A DNA stretch of 64,000 nt, from NCBI GenBank assembly GCA_023055355.1, contig JALJCS010000018.1, positions 1,240,001-1,304,000 of the forward strand. The letters run 5' to 3'. A model generated the notes under the pieces. It was given only the letters and a program-made list of their open reading frames with translations. It searched no databases and was not told the DNA's origin. How positions within the stretch are numbered: position 1 is the first letter of the stretch; the number at the start of each line of letters is the position of its first letter. Origin of the DNA: Agelaius tricolor. Lineage: Eukaryota > Chordata > Aves > Passeriformes > Icteridae. This document shows, in pieces, positions 29,501-44,500 of this stretch. Both the position numbers and the translations under genes were made by a program.

Positions 29501-32500
29501 TCCCCCTGGGGACAGGAGGCCAGGAGGTGCCACTGGGGTGGCAAGGCTTTAGAATCCACCTGGAGGAGCTTTGGGAATTACGGTTTGACACTCCCCAGTG
29601 TCTCAGCTTTCTCAAACAAACTGTGGTTCTTTATTCTGCACTGGGACAGATAACCCGACAATGGGAGCACATTTTAGAGAGGAACCACACTAAGCTCAAA
29701 TTACATTACCAAGTTCTGCTTAATCAAGGAATCCTAATGACCTGGGGAAAAATGTTGGAATTAGAGTTGAAGATATCCTAAAGCCAAATCATCCCTTGGC
29801 TACATTTAATACTCTTCCTGCCACCAAAGCTTAACTACCGAATTCCCCACTGCTGACATGAGAAGTTAGGAAAAGTTTGGAGAAAGCTGAAGAAATTTGA
29901 TGCAGACAGACTCCCCAAAACTTCTGTAGCTCCCCAATATTATTTCCCAGCTCTTTTTAAGGACAGAGCAGTACATACACCAAATAAAGTTAGGGAAAAG
30001 GATTCAATTTCTCAGCATCAAGCAGAGCACAAACCCAGCTGCAATATTTGGCAGAGACTGAGCTTTCACTATTTTCCACACAGGCTTCCAATTTAGTTAC
30101 AATGGACACCAAAACTTTGAAAGAAAAGCCCCACACAGGTCAAAGCTGAAAGTGGAATAACTGGAGGTGAAGCCTCATGGAAAGCAGTTTGTGCCAGGAT
30201 CAAGGAGGGGGAGAGAGCCCAGAGCACCTGAAGGGTAAAAAACTTTTTTTTGTTTCCTATCTTATGAATAAAACAAAAGGAAGACTCATATTTTCATCTC
30301 CATGCCAAGGAGAGAAATTATAGCAAAACCAGCACAAGAATGGCCCTAGCAGCACCAAAACACATCGAATTTCCCTCTCTTACCCAGCAGGAAGGTGCTG
30401 ATTCCACAGGGATGTCCTGTGCTACACACTTGGAATGGCAAGAGTGGGAGCATATCTCTTATGGACAGGGGGAAAAATAGTCATATCTATGTTTTATTGT
30501 ATTATTCTTTCATTAATAGCAAAACAAATCCATAGTTTTCAATTACTACAAGTTTTTAAGTTTATTTAATGTTTATAGAGAAATGGGATTTAGCTATAAA
30601 GTAATTACTCCACTGTATCTGTCATTACTTAGTATTACTTAACTTTGACATGTCCTCACATTAACATTGGAAATTTAGTTTGCAGGACACTTCTAAGACA
30701 GTCAATCAGTGACAATAGGGAAACTACCTTAACTTCAAGAAGACACACAAAAAAAGAAGTTTTCATATTTTCAAAAAAGATGGGATGTACTGTTAGAACC
30801 CACTGATTGAAGATACATACTTTTATAGATCTGTTTCTCAAAAATGAGTGTATAATTCAAGAAACTCCCTTTCCAATCTGTTTTGTTCTTTGTTCCTATT
30901 TAGGACAATACCTTCATGGTTATTCTGCAACACTGAACCAGCAAAATTCAGGGTATTTCTGCAGGTGTTGATTAAAGCCCAAAAACATTTTTAAACATAC
31001 AGGCCTGATCAAAAAAAGTCACTTTGCTCACTAGACTTAATAAAAGTCATTGATAAAAATCACAGCAAACTCCTCTCCTGAGATGTTCAGATTAGGTACA
31101 CAAAGCTGAGGATAATGTTTATAATGAATCTACACCTGTAGATGTCCACAAATTATAAGCTAAAAATCACTGGTTTAGAGGTTGTCATGTGGGGGAGTTT
31201 AGGAACTACTCTAGCTAAACAAACTGAATTTTAAGTGCTTAAGAGAAAAATGGGTAAGTTGAGAACATTTTTAAAAATTTAATTCAAAATGCATTAGACA
31301 CTGAGGCCATTTCCATGCCAAGGTTAAGCCACACAAAAACCTTTTCACAGCATTACGAAACCTGCATGAAAGGCTTTACACAAACTCCCTGGACACTCAG
31401 CTGCAGCACTGCTATTGCACAATGCTACAAATTAAATATTGTGTCCCACTTCACACCAAAACAGCAACGTGCAAATATTTGTGTGCTTCCCTGACATGTT
31501 ATTGCCTGACCCTGTCATGAATAAAAGCTTAAAAGTGTTCCAAAGGCTTCACTTTGCACTGGTCCTTCTTTCACCAGGAGCCCAGGGAGGTGCAGCACTG
31601 TTTAATAAAGTCTGGGAGGAGAAAGTGCCAGTGGCCAACAGGCACAGAATTAAATGAGAACACAGAGATCAGAACTGCACAGGTTAAGGTAAGGCCAAGT
31701 GAAACTCAGATTTTAAGGAATAAGGTAATTAGCAATGCAAGCTTTAACTGCCTCACATTCTGAGGGCAGTGGATCCACTGGAGGCCCTATTTGCAGAGAT
31801 GAAAGGGGCTTTGAGCCCCAGGGCAAGGCAGGAACAGACACAAACTCTCATTCTGATCACTTCAATGCCTTGTGCTTGCAAAGATTCGTACTTTAATTTT
31901 ATTATTAGATGACTGATGCTAATTCCATACACAAAGAACTGCTTTGGTGGTCTAGCCCCAGGAATTACATTTCAAGCTTTACATTTCAATCTTAAATCTC
32001 AAACTGAAGCAGCCTATACAAAATGCTGCATTCCCAGAGAAACCTGTAAATCCTCAGTAAAAAGAGGAGATGCTTCAATGTCTTTACTCAAATGTTAAGA
32101 ACTTCTTATATTAATTAAGCACACAGCAGTGTGCATCCAATAAACCAACTTTGTAGCTGGGAACTTTTAGATGGAGGTATAAAAAACACCTCCTCAGGCC
32201 CTGAACTATCCTATCCTAAAGTTTTCCTTCACTCTGGACTTCTCCCAGGTTACAGCACAGCCTGGTTAAAGCAGTGTAACATGCCCAGAAATCATTTCCT
32301 CCAATGCATCTGATACTGTAACGCAGAAATCCTCACACTTTTGTATCCCTTAAAAAAACCTCACATATTTATCCTCTAAAGCCCTTTAAACTGCCCAAGA
32401 AATGCCTATAGCCTGTATTTCTGATGGAATTAGAACACCTTTGCAACCCAGGCATGGCAATATTGCAGTGTCATAACTAAGAATGACAGCATTTATATAA

Positions 32501-35500
32501 CCCAGACTTATGCTGCAAATTTTATAAAATATTAAAATTATGACCTCGAAATTTTTCACTGCATTAATTTTATCTATACAAGATAATTTAGAGAATCCAA
32601 ATTTATTGGTGTGTTTACAGCTTGGGAAATTCTGATCTTAAGGCAAAAACATGTAAAAAAGGTAGAACCAAATAACCTCAGCCTTCACTGTCAATTATTT
32701 CCAGCTTTTTAGCTATAAGAAATTCACATGCTACTCAACAATGGTGACTTCCTGGTTAGTTTACTTTGGCCTGGACCAACACAATTGGTATTTATTTCCA
32801 CCAACATTTAATATTGATAATTTTATGGGTAAGTGGTGCTAATTAAACCCCTCTCCATGGCTGGGGGCTCACTTTAATGCAGCCCAAGAGGTGCTCTGAA
32901 AAGCCAACTTGGATTTGAGGGCAGTCTGACAGTCTGGGAAAGCCTTATGTTCCCACCTCCAACTTAATGGCAAGTTCAGATCTCCTCAAAAATCAGCATT
33001 AACCACACTAAGACATAAAAAATATGAGCAGTAACACTGTTTCAAGGCCTTCATTATTATTTTACACTCGGCAGGAATAGCAGCCAACTCCAACTCCCTC
33101 CCAGTTTGCAAGCTGGGATTTCCTCCAGATCTTACCTGGTGCTTTTCCTGTTCAGGCTTCAAACAGTGCCAAGCAGAGCAGTGGTGAAGCCCTGGGCTGG
33201 GAATGAGTGTGCACAGGTGGGGAAGCAGAACATCCAAGGGTCTGTGAACACTGGGTGGGACATGCAGGGAGCGGTGACACGAGCTTCCCCAGGGACAGCC
33301 CGGCTGGCAGGGGACATCCCTGCACACCTCTGGAGGCACAGACACCACTGCCTGACCAACAGGAGCACTCTGGGCTCCTCCTGCTGCCACCCCACAGCCA
33401 GGCTGTGCCCGGGGACATGCCCTGTGCCCACGTGCTCCACACGAGTCTGTTGGACTCGGTGCCATCACATCACTGCCTTTCCCACGGCCAAATGCAACCC
33501 CACCGGGCCTGGGGGATTCGGAAGGCTGTTGGAGCACCATCCATACAACACATTTCCACACCCCAGGGAGTTTTACATGTGCATTCCAGCAATCTGCTTC
33601 AATTTCAGCAGAACTGGACTCCCAGGTCAACAAAGTTGTTTCAGACGTAATTTACTCTTGCATTTATTTCTCTCTTTCCATGAGCTACAAAAGCAAAAAT
33701 TAATTTCTCAAAAATGAATACCCACAGAGTGGAAAACTAATTTTAACTTGTGATTTTTTTTTATTAATCTGTTATTAGATAATTCTAAAAAAATAGGTAA
33801 CCAATAGCTGAGTCACAGTGCCACTAGGAAAATCAATTTAGCCAAATCATTGCCATTCACAATAGTTTTTCAAACTGCTCAATGGAATAACCTTCCAACA
33901 GCCATTCGAGATCTGCACGTAAGCTCTTGCATTTGGGGAAAAACACTAAGTGAGGAATCAGGAAATTTAAAGCAAGACAAGGGAAAAGAATTGACCAGAG
34001 AAATTCTCCTTATTACCACAGCGATGCTCTAGATAGGACACTGAATTCACAGGAGGCTGATAGATAACGCTGTCCCACTCTGCTCCTGAAGATCAAAGTG
34101 TGTTTGCTACACACAGTCAATGCTACAAAAGGAATATGGGTTCAGTGGAGAGAAGATTAAATGCTTTCTTTGAATAGAATAACCATCTTACTCCATTATA
34201 ATTTATTAATCAGGATAAGACTCATGAGATGCAGCAGTTCGTTTTCAAGAAGATACAAAGGACTGGGAAAAAATTCTAAGATGTTTGCATAAGCCACTCT
34301 GATCATTAACTGAAATAATCTCAATTTTCCAAAACACAGCATTTAGATTAGCCCTTGCTTCCTTCATGTACATACACCCCAACTCCCACAGTTGTATGAT
34401 ACACCTTTCTGCACTAACATCCCCTGTGTTACATTAAAAAGGCCATTTCTAAAGCAAAACACTTTCTTCTGCTCCCCTGCAGCAGAACAGGGACTTGCAG
34501 ACCTCTCCAGCCAGCAGCTCAGGGCAAATCCTGAGTGGGCAACACAGACCCAGCACTGCCCATCACACAGAGAAACTTGCAGGGCATCAAACACAGAGAA
34601 AAACATGGTTGAAACTTGTCTAACATGTTAAAAGCTGTCTCAGACCCTTAGGTTTTCAAGGCTGAGGCCTAACAGAGCTAACAATAAATCCTACGACAAC
34701 CAAGGCAGGGTAGAAGCACTCAAGTTTTGATGCCTGTGGAGGCTGGGCTGCCAGAACCACCCAGGATTGCCAGGCAGGGCTGCACAGGAATACTGCCACA
34801 GCTCTGAGAGCTGCCTCACGTGGCACTTTCTGAAATGTAACATTCAAAACACAGGCAAGAGCAAAGCCTCCAACCTGTTCAGCTCAACTGCTGCCTTTGT
34901 AGGGCTGGCTGATGTTTCCAAAAGTTAAGCAATATTAAATAACATTGAGGATCTTGATCAGCAGGAGCACTCATTTATGCTTCCTCTTTTTTTTTCCCTG
35001 CTCAGTGTATTTTAAATTATTTCCTCTTTTCAGTTTTCATCACTAAAGATGCCAAGTTTGCTTCTGCCTCCCTGTTCTCTCATTTTTAGAAAAAGGCACA
35101 CCCTGAACAGCAAATATTCCACAGAGAGACACTATTTTACAATTTTAACTCCAAAGTGAGTCTGATGGCTGTGTGGAACAAATTCAATTTGATATAGATG
35201 AGAATGCAAGAAATGTGTCAGTCTAAGGTTAATAAGTATTGCCCTTACATTCTCCCTCTGGTTTATTTAATAGAGTCACATTAAAACAGACTTCTCCACC
35301 CTAACCAAATAAAATTCGACTACTCAAAAAAATCAAACCAGGAAACCTTTGCACAAGTAATTAATTATAAATGTACTTATCAATTAAATTCAAATATAAC
35401 TTTGGCACAAAACACCACACCAGGAAAACAAACGCAGAATTCAAACCATGCATGAGATCGACAGCACGTACAGAGTTTCTGCTACAGGAGGTTAAATACA

Positions 35501-38500
35501 GAGGCCTCACCAGTCACTGCAGTAACTGCCTACAAAGGAGAACACACAAAGGCTGAGCATTACTGCTGTTACTGTCCACAGGAATCCAGGTACACTGTTT
35601 CACAGTGACTTTAGAAATAACTTGCCAAGTCCATCAAAGCACCAGCTTACAGTAAAGCTGGGCACTGGGAGGTGCAGCTCTCCCGTTCACACCAGATATG
35701 ATATTGAACCCACATAATTTTCTTTTCCTGCCAGCCAGGGACCCAGCTTGCCTTCCTGAGGCACAGAAACACCTTCCAAACCCATCTCTAAGATAACTTT
35801 TTGTAGCCATCCCAAATCTCAGAGGAATGTGACTCCAAGTAAAATGGCTCTCCCCTACTCTGAAATAAACCCACTGTCACTGTGAGACTTCTCCTGCCAC
35901 CCCAGCCCTACACCTGTCCCAAAACAGCTGAGGCCAAACCTTCACGCTGACAGCTCAGGAAGGGTTTAGGACACTGACTCCAAGTGCTGCCCACAACAGG
36001 ATTTCAAATGGTATTTTAGCAGGAAAAGCTGCAGGAAATTGTCCTAGGAATAACCAGAGAAGTTCTCTCCAGTTCTGATGGATCCATCAGAAGGATAGGG
36101 ACTGAACTCAGAGCTCCCTGAACTTCACAGGGAGCCCAAGACAGTCACTGACAAGGCTGCTCTCCCCTTCCAGAAACAGGATGTGGCAGCCAATGGCTCT
36201 GTGCCTGTTCCTGCACACACAGAAGTTCACCTCGTGCTCCCAGACTGATGCTCCACAGCAGACTGGCAATGCCCTCCAGTATTGCTCCTGTATCTCTGGG
36301 CCATGCCCTGTCTGACTCTGCCCTAACACTTGGGGACATGAAGCAGTTAAAGCGAGGGACTGAATGTGCGGACAAACTCATCTAAGCAGAAGCAGCAAGA
36401 TATAGTACAGGGTGACTTCTTACCTGAAACTTTGTTTCTGGGCTTCAGATCCACCAATCCAGAATGAAAGGGGATTCGAATGGGTTTTCCTTCTCAGACT
36501 TGTCTGTTAAAAGAGAGCAGCCAATCATCTTCAGCTTGGTGTATCTACTTCTTTCTTGAACGAAATCCCAATTACTGCTAATGCTGTTAGAGACAAGGCA
36601 GCCCAGGCACCTGCCCAGCCCGGGACCGACTACGTTAGTGGGGTCGTTGGATTGGTGGATCTAAGACAGAGAAACGCATTTACAGACAAGAAATTGCTCC
36701 TTCCCTTACCCTGGTCACCCAAACAAGTGGTTTTGGGTACAGCTCACTTTGCTAAGATTAAGGAAGATGAGAAGAAGTTACAATGCAAATAACAAAGCCA
36801 AGTCCTAAAGCTTCAACCACCAGCTCACACCTCACAGGCCTGCTCCAGGAACACAGGTTTGCACGACAGCTCAATGAAGTTCTCCTGGTCTGCCATAAAC
36901 ATCCTCTAAAGCACTTTACTCCAATGATTATTTCCCTGTTTCCAGGCTCAAAATGACCTCATTTGCCTTACACGTCTGCAGCACAAAGATGGAGTTGTCA
37001 AGACACTCCTGATGGGAACACAGCACTGTATTCAGTACATTTGCAGTACTGCTGTGTCTCTGGAAAACAATCTAGAACCAGAAGAGAGTAAGACACTGTA
37101 CACTACTCCTGAGACAAGTCACCTCTCGCTAAGCAGGGAGATAAAAGGCCTCCAGCCAGTCCTGCCAGCAGCACAGTGAGAGTGTGACTACTTTAAAGCA
37201 GCTAGGAAGTGACACCTCAGAGAAGATGGGGTCCGCAGAAAACTCATACTCCATGTGCAACAGAAAGCTCAGCCTGCAGAGACCAAACCATGCAACTTGC
37301 ACCGAGACCTTCAAAAACTTCAGGCCATGGCCTATGGAGCTTCCCCTACCAGCAGTGAGAACAAAATGCTGCAACATCCCCAGAGGAACACATCACCACC
37401 ACCTCTCACCCTCTCTGCTCTGCAGCCCCTCCAGAGAGCTGAACCTCAGCTTCCACTGCTGTGCCCCACATCTCGAGCTCCAGCAAGTCACAGAAGGGTG
37501 GAAAAAATGCCACTGTCTCCAGGTGTGCCAAGAAACCGTCTCCATGAGCACAGGACTGTCCTGAGTGCCCACAGCTCCTTAAAGAAAGGAGCATCTTCAT
37601 GGTGGGGTGATTTCCTGCTTTCAGCCACTGGCAAAGGCAGTCAATCCCAGGGCAGCATTTCAAGGACAAAGCAGCGTTGTAGGCCCAGTACCATGTCCAA
37701 TGCATGATTTTTAAGGCTGCCAAGGAAAGTGCTAGGATGTCAAGGCATATGACTCAGAATTTTCAGAGTACAATATAGCTCAGCAAGAAGCCAGCTATCA
37801 AATTATATAAATGTACTGATTTGCCAAGTCACTGCAGAGCCAGCAGGGTGCTGGAAGGAGAGGCACTTCTCCAGGAAGCCAAACCTTAACATTATTTGCA
37901 AGTGCAACAGCACAGGTCTGATTTTTGTCTCCAGAAGGCCTGGCGTGCTGGAGATAGCCTGAATAACAAGTTTCCCTGGCTAGTCCTCCCCTGCCCTAAG
38001 AGAATTGCCAATGAGATTCTCTATCAAGTCCAAGCTGGAACATACTAAGTTTTGCAAATTCTGAGTATAGATTTTCAAAGAGATTTAGGCATTTTTGTCT
38101 GAAAATCAAAAACTGGTTTCACTGCAAAGGCTGGAAGACTTGAAAACAGCCCCATCATGCAAACCATGTTGAAATACACAAGCTCACACCCCTCAAAAAG
38201 GCAAACAGTGCAGATTGGCACAACTTTTGTACCAAAACTCCACATTCTAGAACTCAACAGAATGAAACTCAGAGCAAACTTGTAACACTGAATATATATA
38301 TTTTTATATATATATAGTGATTCTCCTCTTCTCCTCTAAGTCAGTGAGTAAACCAAAATTCTGTAGTGTTGCCAACAGCTTGAAGTTGACCCAAAAAGCT
38401 TTTTTTGTCATTTTACCCAGAAAACACATCACTCCCTATTCCTAGCAAATGGGTCCCTACCTACATCTTACAAATTTCCATCTGTATTCACCCTACAAAT

Positions 38501-41500
38501 GGGTCCAGGAAGCTGAACTACTCTTTGATCCCACACAAAACTGTTAATTTCCTGGGGTGGAAGTACAAGGATGCAAGTCCTGCAGGGATGTGGATTAACA
38601 AAGCACCAAAGAAAAACATGCCTTCAAATGTTACCACTGTTAATTTAGCTTGCATGAGGAGCAAATTGAGTTTTCAGAAAGAGTCAATGCTTTTTGTTGT
38701 TAAAACACCAATGGCATTGCATTATTTTTGCATTATCTGCTCTCGGGTCATGCATTGCTTGTATTGGGAAACGTATGGAAGTGGTACAGGAAAATGGAGT
38801 AGGCTGTCAGATGTCACACCACTGAGCTCATAAATACATCAATAAACTGGGGAAGGAAGGGAATTTCCAGAAAAAGTGGATTTTCTGTGAATAATGATGC
38901 CATAAAAATCAAACCACGAAATTAGATTATGTAACAACATAAACAGTGGCATCTGTATAAAGAAGACGTCGCCCAAGGAAAAAGCTAGAAGGAAAGAATT
39001 GTTATCCATCAGCATTAATTTAAACAACTCAGTCAATATTCTCATTTCCCTTCAATTCATTTTCTGCCCTGCAACAAAAAAAAAATTCCTTGTCACGGAG
39101 CAGCCCTCTCATAAGCACGGCCTCTTGTTCTCTCCCACACATCATTCCTCTCGCATTGGCACATTTGCTGCAACATCCATTTCATCTGAAAGCCATCAGC
39201 AATCTCCCTGAGCACACTGCTGCACAAGCACTCCAAGCTGCCCAGGGCTGGGCAACTGGAAATGCCAAAGCACCAGCGACCTCTAAACTGCGAGGCAATA
39301 AACCCAGCAGACCCAGAGACACACGGCAAGCTGATTTAACAAGCAGCAGAGGTGTTTTAGAAACCATGAAATGAAAAGGTACATCCACCTTTCAAAGAAC
39401 ATTCCCAGGTCTCTCTGAGGGTACAGCTTGTAACAAGGCAGGTTGTTTTGCTGCGATGCTGCTCACAACACTCCTCAGTGACCCAAATCTTAGCAGTGCT
39501 CAAAGCTCTGTATCCTGAGGGACACAGCCGGCACTGTCTGACACGCAGCAAAGGCAGATGGGCTTTTCAAAGCAGCAGCCCCAGAGCACTTCAGAGAGGG
39601 CAGCTGCACCCACAGCAGCTGCCTGCAGAGACAGGATCTCGTTCCACACAGACACCTGGACAGGGATTCACTCTGGGAGCTGCTGGCCCCCAGGCAGAGC
39701 TCTGGGGCAGCCGTGGAGCCGAGCGCTGCCCAGTCACACTCCCCCAGATGAGCCCTGCACGTGTTCCAGACTGCAGGGAACTTCCTCTGCTGCACCTCAC
39801 TAGCTCAGCACCAGGCAAAGCTTGGAGAACTTTGTTATGTTAGAAAATGTAACTGCAATGTGAAGTGAGAAATCTCTGAGTCTGGAATGAGATTTAAAAA
39901 GCCTCTGGTTAAACACCAGGGCTTAGTCTCCACAATAATTGGTAACTTCCTTTCATTAAGAACCAAACGCAATTTAGTTTCAGAAGTTCCCCCATAATTG
40001 GCACATCTGCAGCTTTCCTTCACCTGAATTATCTGATGGCTACTGCCACCATCATCAGAAACCTCAGGTAACTTTACACACTTCTGCATCTCTGTAGCCT
40101 CCTTCTCTCTGCCATCTCATTTCCCCAATCAGGCCATTGCTCCAGCTAACCCTTCCCAAAAGATAAAGCTTTCCACACTCTTTTGTCCACTTCCCTCCTT
40201 TCACCACTCCGCTGGCTCTGAGCGCAGTTGCCTCGCTCTAATTCATGTTCTTAAGCTCTTCCTTCCCATTTTCTGCACTGCTGCCAAAGTCACAGCAATC
40301 TCTTCTCTTCAGATTTGCATCCTTCCTCTGCAAGGCACTCTCTGAAACGGGACTGTCATTCTGAGAGCCTGGCAGCAGCACACACCTCACATCCCCTGCC
40401 CCAAGGCTAATCCCAAGGCTGTGCCTTCCTCAAATCCATCCCACCACCACCTCTTTAGCTGTATGCTCCAGCCATTGCTTATTTCCCCATGTATAAAACC
40501 CTGCATGCTTTACTGTCCAACATGCAGCTCTCAACTCTGCTCATTTAGCTACTGAAGATTAAAAAAAGATGCCAGCAAAGCAAACGGATTGTTATCCTGC
40601 TGAAAAAAGCACATCCAAGTTACACACAGGTTTACAAATACCTTACTAACACTCCATCTACTCCCAGGCTTCAATTAAGAACCAGTCACATTTTAGCTAG
40701 AACAGTATCTCCTTTGTTTCAGCTGCAAAGACGATCATTTCCTGTATCTGTGTCGCTACAAAAGTCAACTCTTTGAAGGATTCCTCCAAGAGTATGTGAA
40801 AAAAAAAAAAAAAAATCACACAAATCCAACTGCCTGCTTACCTTGCAATGACTGAGACAGGGAAGAAAAAAGCCAGAGCACTACAGCCCTACTGAGATAG
40901 ATATATATATATACATACAGCAGCTGTATTTCAGCTTCCAAGCAGAATGTTGGGATTTATTTTGCACTTTAGCTTTAAATAGTTTGGGGGCACAACCATC
41001 TCCAGTTGCAGTGACCCAAGGAACTTCAGGTACCCCTGGAGTGATTTACAGCAGGAGCTGCTGCTGCTCAGCAGGCCTGTGTGAAACACTTCCTTCCCAG
41101 ACTGGTACCTCTGAATTGAACACCCCCACCTCACATCAAAGTCCTACCAGGAGAAACAGAAAGATTTTTGGCAAGATAATAAATTATAATACTTCATTTA
41201 TTATTTACCAAGGTACTTAAACACTGGATGCTTTTAGGAGAGCCAGAGAAGCATTCTAGACACTGAAGGCCATGTGTTAGGAAGATTATTTCCATATATA
41301 CAACTTCAAGATACAAATGATAGCAGTGTGAACAAGTGCTTGCCCATTTTATTGCCAGGCATGGCCTTTCCCAAACCTTTTCATGCTCCTACCACAGAGC
41401 AGTGAATGCTGAATTTAACCTGCCAGCACAGGGACCTGTGTTTGGAGAGCAGCTTGGGCAGCAAAGCCACAGTGAAACATGAGGGGCATAAGCTCAGTGA

Positions 41501-44500
41501 GTAGGAGAATTTCCACACAGCTGGATTCCTGCTCAGGAGCCATCTCCCGTAGGTGGCTGGTAGGTACAGGAGCCAGGGAGCAGCAGATTTATTTTGTTAT
41601 GCCATCCACATCTCATGGTGCACACAGTCCACCCCACAAATGTATAAAAAGCCCCCCAAACTACTCGCCACACTGATGTATTCGGTTACAACCACCTCAG
41701 TACAACCTAAGCAGCTAACCCTCTACACTGTGAAAGCTGCTGGTAAGACTAAATAACAATTATGGGAAGGGTCCTGGGGAAATGAAGAGCACAAGGCTTT
41801 CAGCAGATATTGAAGGTAAATGCAAATCACAGGGTTGATGCAACTGAACACGGATTTTAAACACAACTCGGATCTGCAGGCAACAAAACTTATTTCACAA
41901 AGCATTGCAGTTGGTTCTTTAAAAGAGCAAAAAGGTCACAGTTATCTAATTTCACTGAGAAAACCAAAACCAGGGGCAGAAAGAGCCCTTTCAGTGAGTG
42001 ACCCTCCATCTGTTCTGGATTACCTCCTCACACCCAGCATTTCCCTGAGCCCACAGTGAAGCAGCCCCAACCCTGCCAGACACCGTGAGCTCAGCCTGGG
42101 CAGCCCAGTCAGCCCCAGTTACCCTTGGGGATCCCACCCTACAGGTGGGCACCACCTGCACCTGGAATGGCATCACTCAACACTCATCTCCCTGGAAATG
42201 ACTAAGGACAGCATCCACAGAAGCAGCACATGGCACGGGAAGCCTTCAGCTGTCCTGAGGGACACAGTGGCTTGGAACACTCACTAAAACTTCACACAGC
42301 AAATCAAAGTTGTCACTCTGAAACCTTGAAATATTTCTCTGAGATTCCAGCCTTAAAAATAGAACAGTTTTATTTCCATGACTGATTTTCCTTTAAATAA
42401 ATGCAAATGATCAATCCAGGGAAGGCACAGTTGATGGGTAGAGCAGCATGTTCTGAAACGTACATGCAATTAACATATTGACACATTACCTCATGTCCAT
42501 CAGCCCCTCAGAATTATGGTGTATTTGCTCCTCAGAGCTTTCAGATCACACTCTGCTCCTGCATTTACTACAGATTCATCCCTGGCACTGGAGGGAAGCA
42601 ATGCACCAAACCCCATCTCCCTGATCAGAGAGAGGTATAAAACATCTGCTTTTAGGAATGTGGAACACTTTATAAAAGCAGCATCCCCCTAAGTCTGCCA
42701 GGGATGATCCTGGGTTTGGGATGTTTCCCACAGACCAACTCCCACGTTTCCAGATCACACAGAAATCCCCAAGAGGGAACTCAGCCCAAACAGCTTCTGC
42801 CCTGTGGATTCAAACAAATCTCCTGGAGAATCTCCCCTTCTGCACCACACCAGAAGGCAAAACCTCCACATCTGCATCCAGCAGTGATTTGCAAAGCTTT
42901 TAGGGAAACATCTTCACTCAAACATAAGTGATCCCGTGCAAGCCTCTACTAAGGTTAACATTAAATTCAACTAATAATTACATCGTAGAGAGCACCATTT
43001 TCTCTTTGAAATGACAGAATTAATTGTTCATCTTATTCAATTTTTACATTTATCCATTTCTTGTGAAAGAGAGAAAAGTGTATTTCTAAAACCTCCTACA
43101 ACAGACTAAAACTCCTACAAGCCCCACTGATGTTTGCATGGATTAGCACATTTCCCAGCTCCAGCAAGTGGAGGATACAACACTCACCAGCAAAAGTCCC
43201 ATTTGCTTCCTCCTGATACATACAACCTGGCCGCAAAGAGGAGAGACTAAAATGGGAGAGCACTTGTGAAAACACAAAGAAGTGGGGGTTTTTGAAAGCT
43301 GAGGAAGCCAAACCTTCCAGCTCCAAATGCTATTTGAACACCTCACAGAACCCAAAGCTGAGGAGCGCTGGTGACTGTTCCACGGAAGGAGAAAGCCACC
43401 AGAGCACACTTCCCACCTCGGCAATTTAGGAGGCATCTCTGGGAGGCTGCTCCTGAGCCGGCTGCCCACAGAGCTGCCCCAGCCCTGCCCTTCCTGCTGA
43501 GGGGACTGATGGCTCTGATGTCCCCCAGGGCAAGTGTGAGATCACAGACCAGGGGAGGAGGCTCCTAGGAATGACTTTTAAGCCCCTGCCCCCAGTAACC
43601 AGTAGAAAGAATGAAAGATACACAAAGGCTTTGTAGGTTCCCCTTTTTCTTTTTCATCTTATTTCTGCTTTTTGAGACCAGATGGCACACTTAAAGAAAG
43701 TTCATATATTCTGGAGCAGGTAGTTTAGCAACAACTCCACTGGCTAAAAAACCCATTTATGTCTCCACTGAACCCAGCTCACCTTCAGAGTGCCTTAAAG
43801 GGAAATTATTTGCATTTTGCCCCTCAGTTCTGGAGAACTGTATGAAATTTTGTATATGAGAGCAAATTATGCTTAGGAGAAAAAGCAATTATGTTTATAA
43901 CAAATAAATTAGGATATATTTACCGATTAGTATTCTATGTCAACTCCTAACTTAATTTTATTCATGCCTAAAAACAGTAAAATGATAGGCCTCCAATATT
44001 TGCCCATAGAAACCTTATTTGTTTATATTTAAAAAAAAAATCAACACCTCTTTCTACTGCTCCCACCTGGCTGCCTCTCCACTAACGCGAATTTAGCGGC
44101 GTAAGCGTTAATTAGGAGTATAACCAATACACCAATTAGGTCTCGTTAGGTAATTCCGTGTGTGCTGGACCGGAGCTGCAGCACCGGTGCTGCCCCGGCC
44201 CGGGGCCCCGAACCCCCCCTGCGGGGTCTGATCCGCCCCCGGGGGCGCGGAGGGGTCCGGCCGGGCCGGGGCTGGAGCCGGAGCCCCCCCCGCCCGGGGC
44301 ATTTCGCTTTCGGTTCGTGCCCCGGCCCGGCCCTGCCCGCTGCGGGGGTTAATTGGAATTATTTATTTATTTTCAATGAAACGGAGGCGCCCGTGGCGCC
44401 CCGGGCGGGCCGCGGGGCCGCGGCGGAGGCGGGAGCGAGCGGATCCCCCCGCGGGGAGAGCGCGGCCGGGCCGGGGCCGAGCAGGGCCCGGCACAGCCCC

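Noticed and set aside
36556..36792. 78-codon plus-strand frame, considered as a processed pseudogene
   Set aside because: No convincing similarity to a known protein and no poly(A) tail or target repeats.
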